Shown in pieces: positions 52,187-64,000 of a stretch of DNA of 64,000 bases; the stretch's first letter is position 1; every line of letters starts with the position of its first letter. The notes below the pieces were generated by a model that did no database searches, was not told where the DNA came from, and saw nothing but the letters and a program-made list of their open reading frames with translations. The translations under genes and the position numbers were made by a program. The DNA lies in contig QEYB01000282.1 in NCBI GenBank assembly GCA_017562135.1, forward strand, positions 124,001 through 188,000, in the 5' to 3' direction. This DNA comes from Dipylidium caninum. Taxonomy: Eukaryota > Platyhelminthes > Cestoda > Cyclophyllidea > Dipylidiidae.

Positions 52187-53653
52187 CTAATCACCCAGCA
52201 TGTGAGGACGGACCTGTCTGCCATAGGGCAAGTTTGCTGTTCCAAAGCTGGCAATAATGAGCCTCTTAATAGCTGCTTGATTCTGGTGTAGTCGACCACA
52301 GGAGATGAGGCGGAGGACCTTGGCACGACTGGCCAAGGACCAGAATGTCAATATCACAGGATTAATGAGCGCATTGGCGCACGCCAGCCAATAGAGGCAA
52401 GCATCCACCTCGTGTGGAAGGTCTGCCCTAGTCCACAGGGCTTTTAACACCTGTAAAAACTGGTATGGAAGACTGAAGGCGATAAAAGCGACGAGGAGGA
52501 GAGTAGAGGGGATCATTGAACCGAGATCTTTTAATTTCTTCCGATTAAATTTGAACCTGTTATTGGCTATTTTCATACGAGATGACCGCCACCAAGGATA
52601 ACGGAAACTGGGTTGTCGTTCTGAGTCGGTGTTCTCAGACACGATATGTTGTTTAGTGTTCGAAATGTCGGCAATCTTTGCCGTCTCCCGTGGTTTGACA
52701 TGAGCTGAATCCGATCTGGGGGACATTTCTAGGTCGTGAGAGGCGTCGAAGTCTATGTTCGGCAGTACAGCAGTTCGTCGACTCAGCGATCTATGCGTGC
52801 CGGGGAGCTGAGCAAACAGCTCTTTTGTCCCCTCGGTCATATAATTGCCTCGGTGAATTCGCATCAGAGTTGGCTTCTTAGGTGCCATTTTTGGTGATTG
52901 ACATAGGTGATTAGAGTTTAAGGGCTGTTCCTCCTCACTATTACCTCGTACTTCCGGTTCCTTAACTTTGAGGACGCCCTGTCGTAGACCTTCACTCGAC
53001 TGTACGGCTACTCGAAAGGCAAGAATACTAGTCACCAATGCCAGAGCAAGAGGAAACACAAAGCAGAGAAAAAACATGACGACTAAAACTCCGCGTAGGG
53101 CAGGAGAGGTTGCGTAAGTCCAGTCGTGGGGCTTCTGCACCATTTCAGTGGCGTTTGGATGATTTCGTGCAAGTTCAGTGGAGAAGACAGCTAATCGAGG
53201 CAAGAGCATGACAACTGCCAGGACCCAAATGATAATGAGACTTAGTCGAGCTCGCCAGAAGGTGAGCAAATTTTGGTATCGCATGGGGTAGCAGATGGAA
53301 AGGTACCTATCCAATGACACAATCACGAGGGCAAGAACACGAGCATTAAGCAACAGTCCTCCGACGGTGAGCCAATAGAGGTAGAAAAGTCTGCTGAAGG
53401 CGTTGGTAGTGGTGGATATCTCAATTACGGTGAGGAGTGGGACAATAAGAATCCCGGTGAGCACGTCTATGAGTGCAACGTTGAGAAGGAAGAGTTGAGT
53501 CTGTTTGACTAAGTGCTTCTTCGAGTGCAGCAGGGCTATAATGATTATTACGTTCTCCACCAAAATGCTGAAAGTGAATATCGCCCCAAGGCAGCACTTC
53601 AGAAGTCGAGGCAAATCGTGGGAAAGACTCACATCTGTGGCGTTTGTACTCAT
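52187..53653 (-). CDS. Orphan rhodopsin-type (class A) GPCR, intronless
   Basis: A 488-residue seven-pass receptor in a single exon. Helix 1 is about 20-43 (ENVIIIIALL), helix 2 54-79 with Asp63, helix 3 about 88-114 ending in DRY (115-117), helix 4 about 136-157 with Trp143, helix 5 about 187-213 with Pro201, helix 6 about 383-406 with Pro396, helix 7 about 417-440 with NP at 431-432. Loop 3 is long (about 215-380), Ser/Arg/Lys-rich. N-glycosylation sites are NAT at 4 and 167. There is no Cys at the usual top of helix 3 or in loop 2, no helix 3 Asp at the aminergic position (Gly98), no Trp in the helix 6 motif (FSLP), and NPxxY reads NPVIL. The ligand cannot be inferred. The ATG at 53653 begins a normal short N-terminus. 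Confidence 0.9.
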   Translation of the reverse strand: MSTNATDVSLSHDLPRLLKCCLGAIFTFSILVENVIIIIALLHSKKHLVKQTQLFLLNVALIDVLTGILIVPLLTVIEISTTTNAFSRLFYLYWLTVGGLLLNARVLALVIVSLDRYLSICYPMRYQNLLTFWRARLSLIIIWVLAVVMLLPRLAVFSTELARNHPNATEMVQKPHDWTYATSPALRGVLVVMFFLCFVFPLALALVTSILAFRVAVQSSEGLRQGVLKVKEPEVRGNSEEEQPLNSNHLCQSPKMAPKKPTLMRIHRGNYMTEGTKELFAQLPGTHRSLSRRTAVLPNIDFDASHDLEMSPRSDSAHVKPRETAKIADISNTKQHIVSENTDSERQPSFRYPWWRSSRMKIANNRFKFNRKKLKDLGSMIPSTLLLVAFIAFSLPYQFLQVLKALWTRADLPHEVDACLYWLACANALINPVILTFWSLASRAKVLRLISCGRLHQNQAAIKRLIIASFGTANLPYGRQVRPHMLGD

Positions 53654-53704
53654 GGCTCACGGGGATAGGCAAAAGTATATCTTAAACCATTAGCCTGTGT
53701 AGTT

Positions 53705-53771
53705 TTGTGTTTATGTATGTATGCATGTTTGTGTGGGTATGTATGTGCGTGTGTGCGTTGTGCGTGAGTGG
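53705..53771 (+). repeat. TG/ATGT-rich simple repeat upstream of the GPCR
   Basis: An imperfect run of TATG, TGTG and GTGCG steps about 50-120 bp upstream of the receptor start codon. Purine-pyrimidine alternation makes it a microsatellite-type sequence. Confidence 0.8.
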
Positions 53772-54020
53772 GCGTTAGCTAGCCACTAAATGACGCGAAA
53801 TGCCCATCAGACGATCGTAAGCTCACGCAACCAATCAGATAGTGCACAGCTAACAGGCCAATCAGAGGAGACCTTACCAAAAACTGTACCTTCCTTCTTA
53901 CAACTTTTAAAGTACCTCATGTTTACTGTTGAATCTTAGAGAAAATTGAAAGATGCCTGACAAAGATAATTCCCACAACGCAAGCCTTATATGTACCAGA
54001 GATGATTTAATTAACTAAAC

Positions 54021-54047
54021 AGCCTCCAGTGCCAGCATCTGGAGGCT
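54021..54047. repeat. 9-bp inverted repeat
   Basis: AGCCTCCAG and CTGGAGGCT flank a nine-base loop, about 0.37 kb upstream of the GPCR start. Such a short stem is not far from what chance gives. Confidence 0.7.
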
Positions 54048-54676
54048 TTACTTGAATCATCAGGCTCAAAAGGAAGGGAAGAGGACGTAGAAGGCCTTTT
54101 ACTCACCCGAAAAGTACAGGCGTGACATTGTTGAGCGTCGAGTGAAGGACTAATAAACATACGAAAGGTATAAAATTTGGCGGGCATTTACATGTTACCA
54201 CAGATGGTACGAATTCGATGAAAACTAATCACAATTATTGAAATGATGTGACCTTCGATTGTGTTTAAGGTGACTTCCATTTCGTTTGTTCGTGTACTTT
54301 ATTTTCTTTGCAGACAATGGAATAAAACTTCCGCAATACCGAGCGGGGTTTTATTTTCCAATTACCCATTAAGCCTATTTGGGGACGGCAGTTGGTGCGG
54401 GAGGCGAGGGGTCTTGCAGGTTAGAAATTCTGGCTTGTAAGATGATCCGGCAGCACCACAAATGGACAGAAAACTACTGACCTAGAATTTCACAGCCGTA
54501 GTTTTGTCCGATCGCCAGCTTTGTGACCTGGCTTTCCCCTTCTGGCTATCCCTTGCTTTAGGCCCACTCTGATGTCTTCTACTAAATCCTATCCGTTTTA
54601 ACGGGGCTTGGGAACTCAGCAAAGTGCTCACCCCATAATTTACTGGTAAACTGTAAGGTTCCTGAACTAATAGTCA

Positions 54677-54704
54677 GTAAATAAACAGTGCTCTGTTTAT
54701 TTAC
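54677..54704. repeat. Perfect 12-bp hairpin with 4-base loop
   Basis: GTAAATAAACAG, loop TGCT, then CTGTTTATTTAC. The stem is perfect and AT-rich. It lies in the spacer about 1 kb upstream of the GPCR. Function unknown. Confidence 0.9.
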
Positions 54705-57317
54705 CTATTTCGGCACCTTACTTTTTTCTGATTGGTTGTTTTGCACGCGCCGCTACCGTTTTAACCCAAACCCACATTTCCTACTGCATCAAAGTATGTC
54801 CTTATTCTGGCTCCCCCCAGGGCTCTACAAGGTTGAAATTTATTCTCATGTGGGCAAATGCCTATAGACCCCATTGCCTCGGTTTTGCCTTTGTTTCTCG
54901 TAATATTCATCTGGCTTTAGGGAGCCCGAAAGTAAGGACCGAAATGTGGGATGGCTTTGATTGGATTCTAAAAGTAGTTACAATTATACCTTTCCTTTCG
55001 TCGTTCCCTTTCTCCTCCTTTCATCACCGCCATCGTTCACAATATCATAATGAATTTCTTTCTGTCTCCATGGTACTCGCATAATAGCTTAAAGCGAAAT
55101 CGAAGTTTACCATACTACTTAAATCTTTCGCTGCATAGTTTAGTAGACCCTCAAACTAACACAAACTGACGTAAGTGTACTGAAGGAAAGCCCACCTAGC
55201 CAACTCGAAAACAGGGCCACAGGTGAATGCCAAATAAACACACACACAAACAAACAAGAAACTGTTGATGTGTGCAGGTGGCGAACGGAATTCAACACTG
55301 CCTTATGGGACAGGTGGACACTGGGGTAAAAGAGAGGAAGGGCTGTTTGCTATCCCACCACAACGTACACAACAGCCTTGGGCACACTTCGAAGATTTTT
55401 TCCGACTTGTGCGTGACTAAAGCTTCACTATCATTAGAAGAAGAAGATCACGATGTTATTTTTACCACACATTAAATTAGTCACTTTTAGGGTACCACGT
55501 GCAATTTGCTTTTATTTGAATTTGTAGATTTGTGTAGAAGAGTTATACTTCCATGTGAGATTTTTAACGTGTGCCCGGGTGGAAGAAAATGGGAGGCCAT
55601 TTCAGGCTAGTGAAGACTTCGCCGTATCGGAATACACAACGGGAAATTAGGTGGTAGAAATTTGTAACGGGAAATAGACTTAGTGTGTTGGAGGTTCTTT
55701 TAAAACCAATAAATAAGCACCCACCATTTCTTGAGGGTGATATTTATGTGAAAAGATGGAGACTTCTATGATCGGCAGTCAAAACAGAAGAAGAGAAGCG
55801 AAAAAGTTAATGAGAACTTCAGGCCAATTTTACCCGACGATTGAAGTGGAAAGGCTAACCTATCCTTTAACAATTGTCGGTTTGATACTTAACCTCCTCT
55901 CTCCTCCCTTTCAAATTGTGGCAATTACTATGTACTTTTCACTCTTGAGATTCTTCCATTTCACCTCAAACAGTTCGGCAATAGAGGCACGCAAAAGCGT
56001 GATTAGAGTGCTCTAAATGAAAAGTGACTCACTATGTCTACTTAGTTTTCGAACCATTTAAAACATTTATTCTGCTCAACACTCAGTGGTCCATATTATA
56101 GACAATACAGCCACTTATATGGTTCATCCAAGTAATATGTGTTTAGCAGGCAGTAAATAGACCATAAAGGGACACAAAGCAAAGAACTTGCCGATATGAA
56201 AGTCTTCCTAGCTGGTAACACAAACCCACCAATATGCTATAAACAAAAGTGGACGAGAAATGTCACTATGGGGCATAGTCTAGATCTTGAATTCTCCCCA
56301 ATACATAGGTAACTCGTTTTCTCCTTTCGCAAGAAAGCATGTACACTTCCGCTTCCTTCCAATCTTCTTTGACTTTTGTGGCGAATGTGGAGTGACATCT
56401 ACTGTCTACACGCCTGCAGCTATCAGCACTCTGTATGTGTGTGGGTTTGTGTGGAAAGTGGTTAAGCTTAGTGCACTGGTAAAAGTAAAAACAAAACAAA
56501 AGAGTCTAATACTCCATTCATCGGTGAGGAGGACAGAAATCGTAAATGGGCTAATGCACCCCTTCACTTGCCAGTCAGATAACCTCCTTACATTACATTT
56601 TAATTAAGGTGACCAAGTGTGGTACTTTTGGCTCTACTCTATTTCACCGATGTTACTTTATTTCTGATTAGCATACCTTGCCATCTTCCGCTTTTCTCAT
56701 CTCCGCCCCCAATTATTTGTTGTAAAACTGACCCAATCGGCTGCTAGCACGTAAATGGAGGACAAAAAAGAAAGTCACGTAAATCAAATCTTCCGATGTA
56801 AACAGAGCACGGGAAGATCCTCTCTAACCATATATCATAGTGGGTTCTTCAAGTGCCTGCTTTAATCCCACTCTCTATCCTCCCAGCTGCTTGGGCGGTA
56901 GGATAAGAGATGAAACCATCGAGCAGGAAAATGAACTCACTTCTGGTACAGTAAAAGTGCTTCTTGTCTGACTCCTTCATTTCGGGAATCTCCTCTCCGG
57001 CGTTTATGTTAGTCACTCTCAAACCTCCTGCGTATAAGAGAGGATGTGTTATTAAGTTGTATCTCTTCTTCACCTTCAACCATCCCACCCGGTTAGGAGG
57101 GTGGTGAGACTGGGTCAAAAGTTGAAAGTGTATCCATTAAAAGGAACAGCTTTGATAGTGCGGACACTTTCGTACCTTGAGGGCATTATGTCTTACCACC
57201 TAGGAAGTTGAAATTTAAGACAAGACGAGTTAGAAGGAAGACATGTGCATTCACGGCCATTAATATGTCCAAGTAAGGTGAACGATACAGGCGATATTAA
57301 CAAAGTATCCCCTCCGC

Positions 57318-58442
57318 CTAGAAACATTTTCGATGTACAATACCCGCTCCCATCTCCTCGTACTCCGCACGGGTGACAACCATATCACGGAAAGCATTCA
57401 AAGAGCCCAGAATGGAAGCACCAATCCAGGCGGCAAAATTCCTCTTCTCCGATCCATGCACTTTGACTTTGACGTTTTTGGCAGCCTGTTGGGCTATCTC
57501 CATTTCCAGACGAGGAATGAGTCCATCAAACATTGTGCTACCACCGGACAGAACAATGTTTCTGTACATTGATCGACGTAGGTCGATTTCGCAGCCTTCA
57601 ATGACGTGGTGGGCAGCCTCCTGTATCCCGTAGATTTCACGTCCGATGAGAGAGGGAGCGAAGAGGATTTCAGGGCTCTGAAATCGCTCCGAGGACACAT
57701 AGATGATTTGTCCGTCTGGCATCTCGTACTGTTTTTCTATACTTGCATCAACTCGAGCACGTCCGCACTCCTCCTCCAGGTCCATACACACGTAGCACAG
57801 ACGTTCTTTAATGTCACGGACAACTTCGAGTTCTGCTGAAGACACTAAACTGTAGCCACGTTTCAATAGGAGGGTCCTCAAGTGATCTGTAACATCACGA
57901 CCTGCCAAGTTGAGACGTAGGACCAGGTGATTCAATCCATGGCCTTCAAAAATTGGTACCATGTGAGTGGCTCCGTCACCAATATCCAAGACGGCCCCAG
58001 TTGTCTTTCCTGATGAGTACAATGCCATGACCGCTTGAATAGCTATGTAAAGTCCAGGAACTCTGAATTTCTCAAACATCATCTCACACATTCTTTCGCG
58101 ATTATTCTTCGGATTGCGTGGCGCCTCGGTTAGTAGACAGGCCTGATCCTCGGGATGCACTCGAAGTTCGTTGTAGAAGGTATGGTGCCAAATCCTTTCA
58201 ATATCATCCCAATTCTTGATCACTCCATTCTCCACAGGGTACTGCAGTGTCAGAACACCTCGCATTTGTTGAGCTGCATCACCGACAAAGTACTCCTGTC
58301 TCTTCACGCCTACCATCATCTGGGGATTCTTGGGTCTGCCGATGATTGAGGGGAAAATAGTAATGGGGCTATCCTCGCCTGCGAAACCTGCCTTACAGAG
58401 GCCAGAGCCGACATCAATTACTACTGCTGGGGCGCTGGTCAT
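57318..58442 (-). CDS. Divergent actin, intronless
   Basis: A 374-residue actin-fold protein (conventional actins are 375-376). Phosphate loop VGSGLCKAGFAGED, second loop DIGDGATHMVP, IWHHTFYNELRV, LTEAP, NLAGRDVTDHL, VRDIKERLCYV, LSGGSTMFDGL, WIGASIL and the end IVHRKCF are all present, so it is actin and not a distant Arp. It differs widely from ordinary animal actin by eye. The N-terminus is MTSAP in place of an acidic run, and the normally methylated His73 is Asn (position 72, YPVENGV). The catalytic-site Gln is kept in AIQAV. I start at 58442 because residue 2 onward aligns; the frame stays open upstream to an ATG at 58547, adding 35 unlike residues. Tapeworms are known to carry several actin genes; this may be a tissue- or stage-specific one. 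Confidence 0.93.
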   Translation of the reverse strand: MTSAPAVVIDVGSGLCKAGFAGEDSPITIFPSIIGRPKNPQMMVGVKRQEYFVGDAAQQMRGVLTLQYPVENGVIKNWDDIERIWHHTFYNELRVHPEDQACLLTEAPRNPKNNRERMCEMMFEKFRVPGLYIAIQAVMALYSSGKTTGAVLDIGDGATHMVPIFEGHGLNHLVLRLNLAGRDVTDHLRTLLLKRGYSLVSSAELEVVRDIKERLCYVCMDLEEECGRARVDASIEKQYEMPDGQIIYVSSERFQSPEILFAPSLIGREIYGIQEAAHHVIEGCEIDLRRSMYRNIVLSGGSTMFDGLIPRLEMEIAQQAAKNVKVKVHGSEKRNFAAWIGASILGSLNAFRDMVVTRAEYEEMGAGIVHRKCF

Positions 58443-58547
58443 CTTAATTCTGCCACTTGCGTGACGACCTGCACTCCCAAGCGAATGCACACCACTTATA
58501 GCGGTCGACTTGGTGAGCACTGCACTTGCCTCACTTAATAACCTCAA

Positions 58548-61500
58548 CGCCAGTCAGATCACTCCACGTGTACACACGCGCTCACTGGAGGACTGTCGAA
58601 TCGATCACTAGTGACGTCTTTCGGCAGTAATATGTAGCTTCTTGGCACATGCAACTGTGAGAGTGTGCATCTTCTAATTAACAATCATTCAAGGGAGGCG
58701 CTTCAGTCTGCTCCTTCTGGTAGCACACACACTTGCCTTCAGTATAATCGGCAGGATAGGGGACTAAGAAAGTCTTATGTGGGGAATGAAATTGTCTGCA
58801 TGCTTCTGCTTTAACCTTATACCGTCTGGGTGAGGTAATCATATGAATAATGAATTCGTTTGGACAGTAATTTGAATAACTGGCGGTAGTACGGTGACAT
58901 TTCACTCCGAAAAAAAATTTAAAAAACGCTCCCTTGCCATCGCTCGGCACTACTGGTCGGTTCATTGGATCTCGGGATAGCAGGAGGGGGAGGGTAACGG
59001 GGACATTGGAAGAGCTCGTTAGCAGTTAAGGTTGACTACTGAGTGGCGCGTTGTTCTTGGCAAACTCCGCTAAATATGCCGACTTTTTGGACAACTGGTG
59101 CTATAGCTCAAACCCTACGGTCGATCTGTTTCGGCGGGTCTTAGGCGGACTGAGAGACTCGGGCAAAAACTACAAGTGTAAATCAGTATGGGGCCCATCG
59201 TCCCCTAAAAGTACGCATTTTTCTGTGCTGCATGAGATGTACATTCGAAATGTAGTTGACAGAAAATAGGAGACGGGAACTGTTCCACCTCTGTCCCAGT
59301 GTTGATGTCCCTTTGTCCTCCCCTCACAACTTGTTGCTTGATTGCGGCTTAGGCCTTTTCAAGTATTATCAACTGCAGTCAGTGAGGAGAGGTAAGAATC
59401 GGAGTGGTGATGCATGCTGCAAAGGACGGGGAAGAGGGCACTCCAGAAGCTCATTTTATTGTGGGAGTTCAGGCTAATTTAAGGAGTCGAGTCACAGTGC
59501 GCACAGCTTTCACAAATGGATGTCCAGTGGTACATGCACATGCAGTTGTTGGCGGGGTCACTTTACTCAAATTGGCTAAATTGTACTGTCAATGAGGTAT
59601 GTCAATGGAGGACAGATGGAAAGGAAGTACAAATGACGCTGGACTTTTTTGCTATATAAATGTTCTATACTGCGGATTGTCAAGTAAAATAAGGAATCTT
59701 CAAGTTGAAGTTCGACGCATCTATTGAAACCTCGTCAGTTTAGAGGGGGTTTCAGTAAGGCGTCATCAGGTTGGCGACAAAATGGGTGTGGTTGGTGACG
59801 AAGAGGGTGCACGATTAAATGTGAGGGTCAGAACAGAGAGTTTGAGTTTGATGGATAAACCCGCACTGGTGCCATTAAGCTTCGATTCTTCCCTCCTTCC
59901 CTCCTTTTTAGTAATTATACTCAATGTCGTGATGTGATTGAAACAAATACACTGGCTTCTCTTCCTCCTCATTAAAAAGATTGAATTAAGATAACGTCTC
60001 GTTCATCCCATTGAATGTCCCAAACTGGATAGTCACGCTTCACCGAATTAACGTGATCTGTCAGTTCAACTAGATAAAAGGAGGACGTCGGTGGTTGGTT
60101 TATTCACATATAGACATAGCAATCCTCTCAGTGGCGAGTAAACTTGGCACTTATGAGGCACGAAGGTCGCACAATAGTCGATTGAGAAGGAGCGTTATCC
60201 AGCCGGAAGGTGATAAAGGCCTCACAATTTAGCTCCCGAGGACGGTTCAGCTATAATTCACATAAACATAGGTCCAAATTTCCCATTCAATACGTGTACG
60301 AGGGAAAATATCAGTATAAAAGAAATTTCAAGTACTAAGCGTGGAGTTGATCTGCTGGTGCGATTTCGAGAGGATGTCGAAAACTCAAAACGTTCATAAT
60401 CCTTTTTGGGATATGATTTTTCTCTTTAATTTTTTTGTCCACTACTTCTTTGTTTGAGTTCATAATTAGCCTACTTCCCTTCAACGGCTACGGTCTACCA
60501 GGTTTTGGGGAGGGATTTGAGGAGAGGCAAACTTTTGATTCTGTAAATAGAAGGAATGTAAAGTGACACGAAAGTGTCAAATGAATCATAGGAGTAACAC
60601 TAAACTCCCTCAATTATCCAGTAACCATGTCAACGCCAATTTCACATTTCAAGAGTGGAGTAACGGTCGACCAATGAATTTCGAATTCCAACACCATGAG
60701 GCGGTACATCAAGAGCAGATTGGTTAAAGAGCATCTATAATGGCCTCTGGCCCAGGGGAAGGGTAAAACAATGATAGCCAATTAAAAACATCTTTAGTCA
60801 TCCACACACCATTCTTGGCTTAACTTGGCCACCTCCACCTTTGATCGGCCTATTCATAGACCTCCTCCTACTCCTTCAGTAGTGCAGGCAATCGCTCAAA
60901 CCCTGGGAACATCGAAACCGAGCCTAGCGTGCCCAGTTACTTAGTTCAAGTAGAGGTCGGCATAGCCATTTGGAGGCTGTGACGCATTTATTCGCACTGA
61001 GAGCCACTTTCCAATATTCAGCAGTTCTAGGCAAATTCCTGGTGGTTTTGCTGATACCAACTGTGTTGCGGATTTCGTTAAGAGCCCGTCGGATGCTAAA
61101 ATTTAGGGACAACTTCCAATTAATATTGAGAAAGGCGATACTAAGAGTAATAATGGGGAGGGAAATTGGAGGATGAATGCTCAAAGCAAGTTCTTGTTTT
61201 CCTGTGTCACCTCACAAAAGAGAGAGGACTTATAATTTCCTGGAACATGAAGGAGACGATGGTATTTCTCCCCTACCCTTTATCCAACTTTATGTAAAAG
61301 GCCCCTAATCAATCAACAACCCTGGGACATTCATTTGACAAGGGTTCTACCCGATAGTCTCAAAAACTAGCCTGTCTGACGGTGTTGATAAGTGCATTAT
61401 TTCACGATGTCGAGGGGAAATCAAAGGGCTGAACTTCGCCTCGTTAAGAAAGATGAAGAAGGGACTATTTCATTCTTGTACAGACCCTAATTTTTTGCCA

Positions 61501-64000
61501 CTATATTGTTTGTGCCAGCTTACTAAGAGATATACGCACGACCGTCTGGTGTCTGTTTTAATGTGAGTTTAAGTGTACGGGCGCTTGAATCTTTATGGAT
61601 TTATACTGCTCCTTGACCACGTAAGTGGTAAAACTTTTCATACCGGGAGGTACAGATTACGACTATTTAGATAAAACTTGATACAGGGACATCAAATTAA
61701 TGAACTAGCTTGCCTATGGCATTTCGCATGAATAAATATCAGAGGCCTATTCTTTGTCCCCCTTTCTTAATGGCATTTGTAATTGATAAAATTCATTCTA
61801 GCCACTGAATTAACTGTCCCGAAAAGCAGGGTGTTAAACAAAAAAAACCCGAAGGCGTAAGAGGAGATCCACTAATTTCCCGTAGAATAAGAATTAACTC
61901 AATTCAGTGGATGGTGTAGAGTAAATTGTCACCCTCTTGCCGACCAAATGAGGTCTCTTCGGCATCGATGTGTGATCAAGGTCCTCCTATCTAACGTCAT
62001 TCCATAAGGCATTGGTAGGGGAGGCGCCAATTACTTCGCTCAAATGTCAAACATTAGGACCAGGTTTCCACGATTCTGACGTTCATTTGTCACGTCCGGT
62101 ACAAAGGCTGCTTTTTGTCTTCTGGCGTGTCTTCGTTCGCCCAATCCAAACCTCCTAATGCCACGAGCGGCGTGGATAAAACTGTGCCCTTACTTGTCAT
62201 GCGTCTCAATAGACGTTGTAGACTTCGTTCTACAATCCAACATTTCAAGTCCTAATTTAAGCCTAGCGGGTGTGTCAAAAATTTCCTGGAACAGAATTCT
62301 CCCTTTTAAGTTTCACCTTATTCAAAGACCATTAATAATTAGGTAACCTTGACAACTGTGGTCACATAATCGACCTGTGAGAGCCAACTTCCCAGGTAAG
62401 ATAAATAGTGCAACGATGTTGCGTTTTTTCTTTAAACAGGCCCATTCATCCACTTAATGACCAATATACTTTGTACCTACCTTTACAGGCCTTACAACTT
62501 GTCCCTAAATCAGTCAGCTAATTGCCTACCACGGAATTGAAGATCTAATTAAGTAGATATTTGAAATTATTTTTTTATGCGTTGTACGGAAATACGATTA
62601 ACTTAAACTAACCTTTTCCTTATCCCCGATCCCCCACCTTCCTTACAATCCCCCCCAGCCCTAGCGTGGGCATCGTCTCTGCTAATTTTTGTGAATTAGC
62701 AGGATTAACCTTATCAGACAAATGTTCTCTTCAGGGTGTAAAAGACGGTTCCTACTTCTGCCTTAACCGAAAAGGTGCCTCCTCGTGTCGCATTGCGTTA
62801 TCGTTACTGGTTAGATGAGCATGTTTGTACCTCACGTTCCCCAACCACTCCTGAGATGGTGTGGGGAAACAATTTAATGCCATTACCTCACCCTCCTGAT
62901 TTTTTTGGTATCTCCTTCCATTTTTGCTGTTTTTTCGTAACAGTTATTGAGAAGAATTGCCATTCAAAGACTTGCCGTACCTCCTAACAACTGACCTAAG
63001 TTAATTTTTTTCATTGTCTTCTCAAATTCGAGAATATTATTTGCCGAAACCGACTGATTGGACGTTGAATAAAACTGTTTGTTCACATATGCGAGAGAGT
63101 CTAGCATAGCTTTCCGTATGTGGGGCGACTCATCACGGTCGTGCGCTGTCCACTTCCCACTGTCTAAGTCGTTTGCCTTTTCTTACGACGTTCTTGAGAT
63201 TGTAGTAGCAGGCTAATACCAGTGTATTTTTCGGAAAATGTGGAGCGGATACGCAACACAAGGTAACCAGCGTGGAAAATGATCCCAAAAACGGATTAAA
63301 AGTACAATTTTTGCGACAATATTGTGGAAGGTGGCATCCATGGCTTCTGATTTTGTGTCATCATTTGTCCGACTAGACGGATCGTGACTTTCTGCTATTG
63401 AAATACGTAAAGCATTAGTAGAAACACAACGATAAATAATTTGACGCAAGGAGAATTTGCAGACTCTTATTTCTCTGTTCTACACTCACTTGATTACTGC
63501 TGTACTTAAGATACTTATGAAGTATTTGGTTATTGTACTCTCTGACTCTATTCCCCTCTTACATTCCTCCAAGAAGCATAATATAGGACTCCCGCGTTAG
63601 AATACCTATTTATAGTTCCAAACAACTGGTCGAAGTGGACTCCACGCGCCAAAAGCATTATTTACAGCAACAGTCCGGGATACATGTTTACTCTCCTCTC
63701 CCAGACTGCACGCAGTGCTAATTCAGGTGATAAAATAACTCGTTTGCTTGCTTACATATGAAAAGTGTGGAGTAACTGTGGAAATGTGTGTTAACCACAT
63801 TTGATTATCATCCACTCTGGACCAGCAATCAGTCAGAAGAAAAAGATTATGACCGAAGATACAGCCACTAAACGGATGTAATAATAGGGAAGGATTTTTC
63901 AGTGCCTCTTACTGTCCCCGTCGCCTTCCCTAAACCCGGAAGTGGTGGGTTTTCCGGGGCAGTGGAGAAGAAGGCGATAGAATTAAGACTGTTGATCTTT
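58548..64000. other. 5.5-kb region with no recognised gene
   Basis: Flanks the actin promoter at its left end, where a CACGTG E-box-like site lies at 58565-58570. Open frames are short and resemble no family I know. A 9-bp inverted repeat lies at 62679-62702. No RNA gene or mobile element seen. Confidence 0.5.

Larger units (their letters stand above)
53654..57317. other. 3.7-kb spacer between GPCR and actin genes
   Basis: Holds the GPCR 5' flank with the TG repeat and two hairpins, and the 3' flank of the actin gene. I see no further gene and no AATAAA on the minus strand just after the actin stop. Confidence 0.5.

Noticed and set aside
58443..58547. 35-residue N-terminal extension of the actin
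   Set aside because: It does not resemble actin or a clear targeting signal, and the downstream ATG gives the family's normal length. Kept only as an alternative start.
62679..62702. 9-bp inverted repeat with 6-base loop
   Set aside because: A stem this short is expected by chance in a window of this size.

Overview
The window reads as nuclear DNA of a parasitic flatworm, most likely a tapeworm. The basis is indirect: protein-coding genes of clear animal families, two genes whose 5' introns are only 31-57 bp while later introns run to several kb (a pattern known from platyhelminths), and intronless genes for a divergent actin and an orphan GPCR. There are no bacterial operons, no recognisable tRNA or rRNA genes, no CRISPR and no clear transposon. 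The species is not certain.

Layout. 1-27395 (minus): a BRSK/SAD-type Ser/Thr kinase spread over 16 exons, complete at the 5' end and running off the left edge in its last visible exon. 27396-28262: a short spacer. 28263-31921 (minus): a deubiquitinase of the USP12/USP46 family with seven firm coding exons and a doubtful tiny first exon. 31922-36717: spacer between the USP gene and a gene facing the other way. 36718-41571 (plus): NDUFA9, a mitochondrial complex I subunit, in five exons, with one frameshift in a C run and one unresolved splice phase. 41572-52186: gene-poor, with one weak unidentified exon candidate, a long polypurine tract and small tandem repeats. 52187-53653 (minus): an intronless orphan rhodopsin-type GPCR. 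53654-57317: spacer with a TG-rich repeat and a perfect 12-bp hairpin. 57318-58442 (minus): an intronless divergent actin. 58443-64000: nothing recognised.

The genes do not form a pathway. The kinase and the deubiquitinase lie head to tail only 0.87 kb apart and could share a transcription unit, but nothing in the sequence proves this. Exons were joined by hand from family similarity, GT/AG sites and reading phase; the kinase chain keeps phase across all 16 exons and the USP chain across its seven firm ones. No wholly new system is evident. The best leads are a roughly 120-residue insertion inside the kinase KA1 region, the broken NDUFA9 frame, the divergent actin, and the GPCR lacking several hallmark residues.
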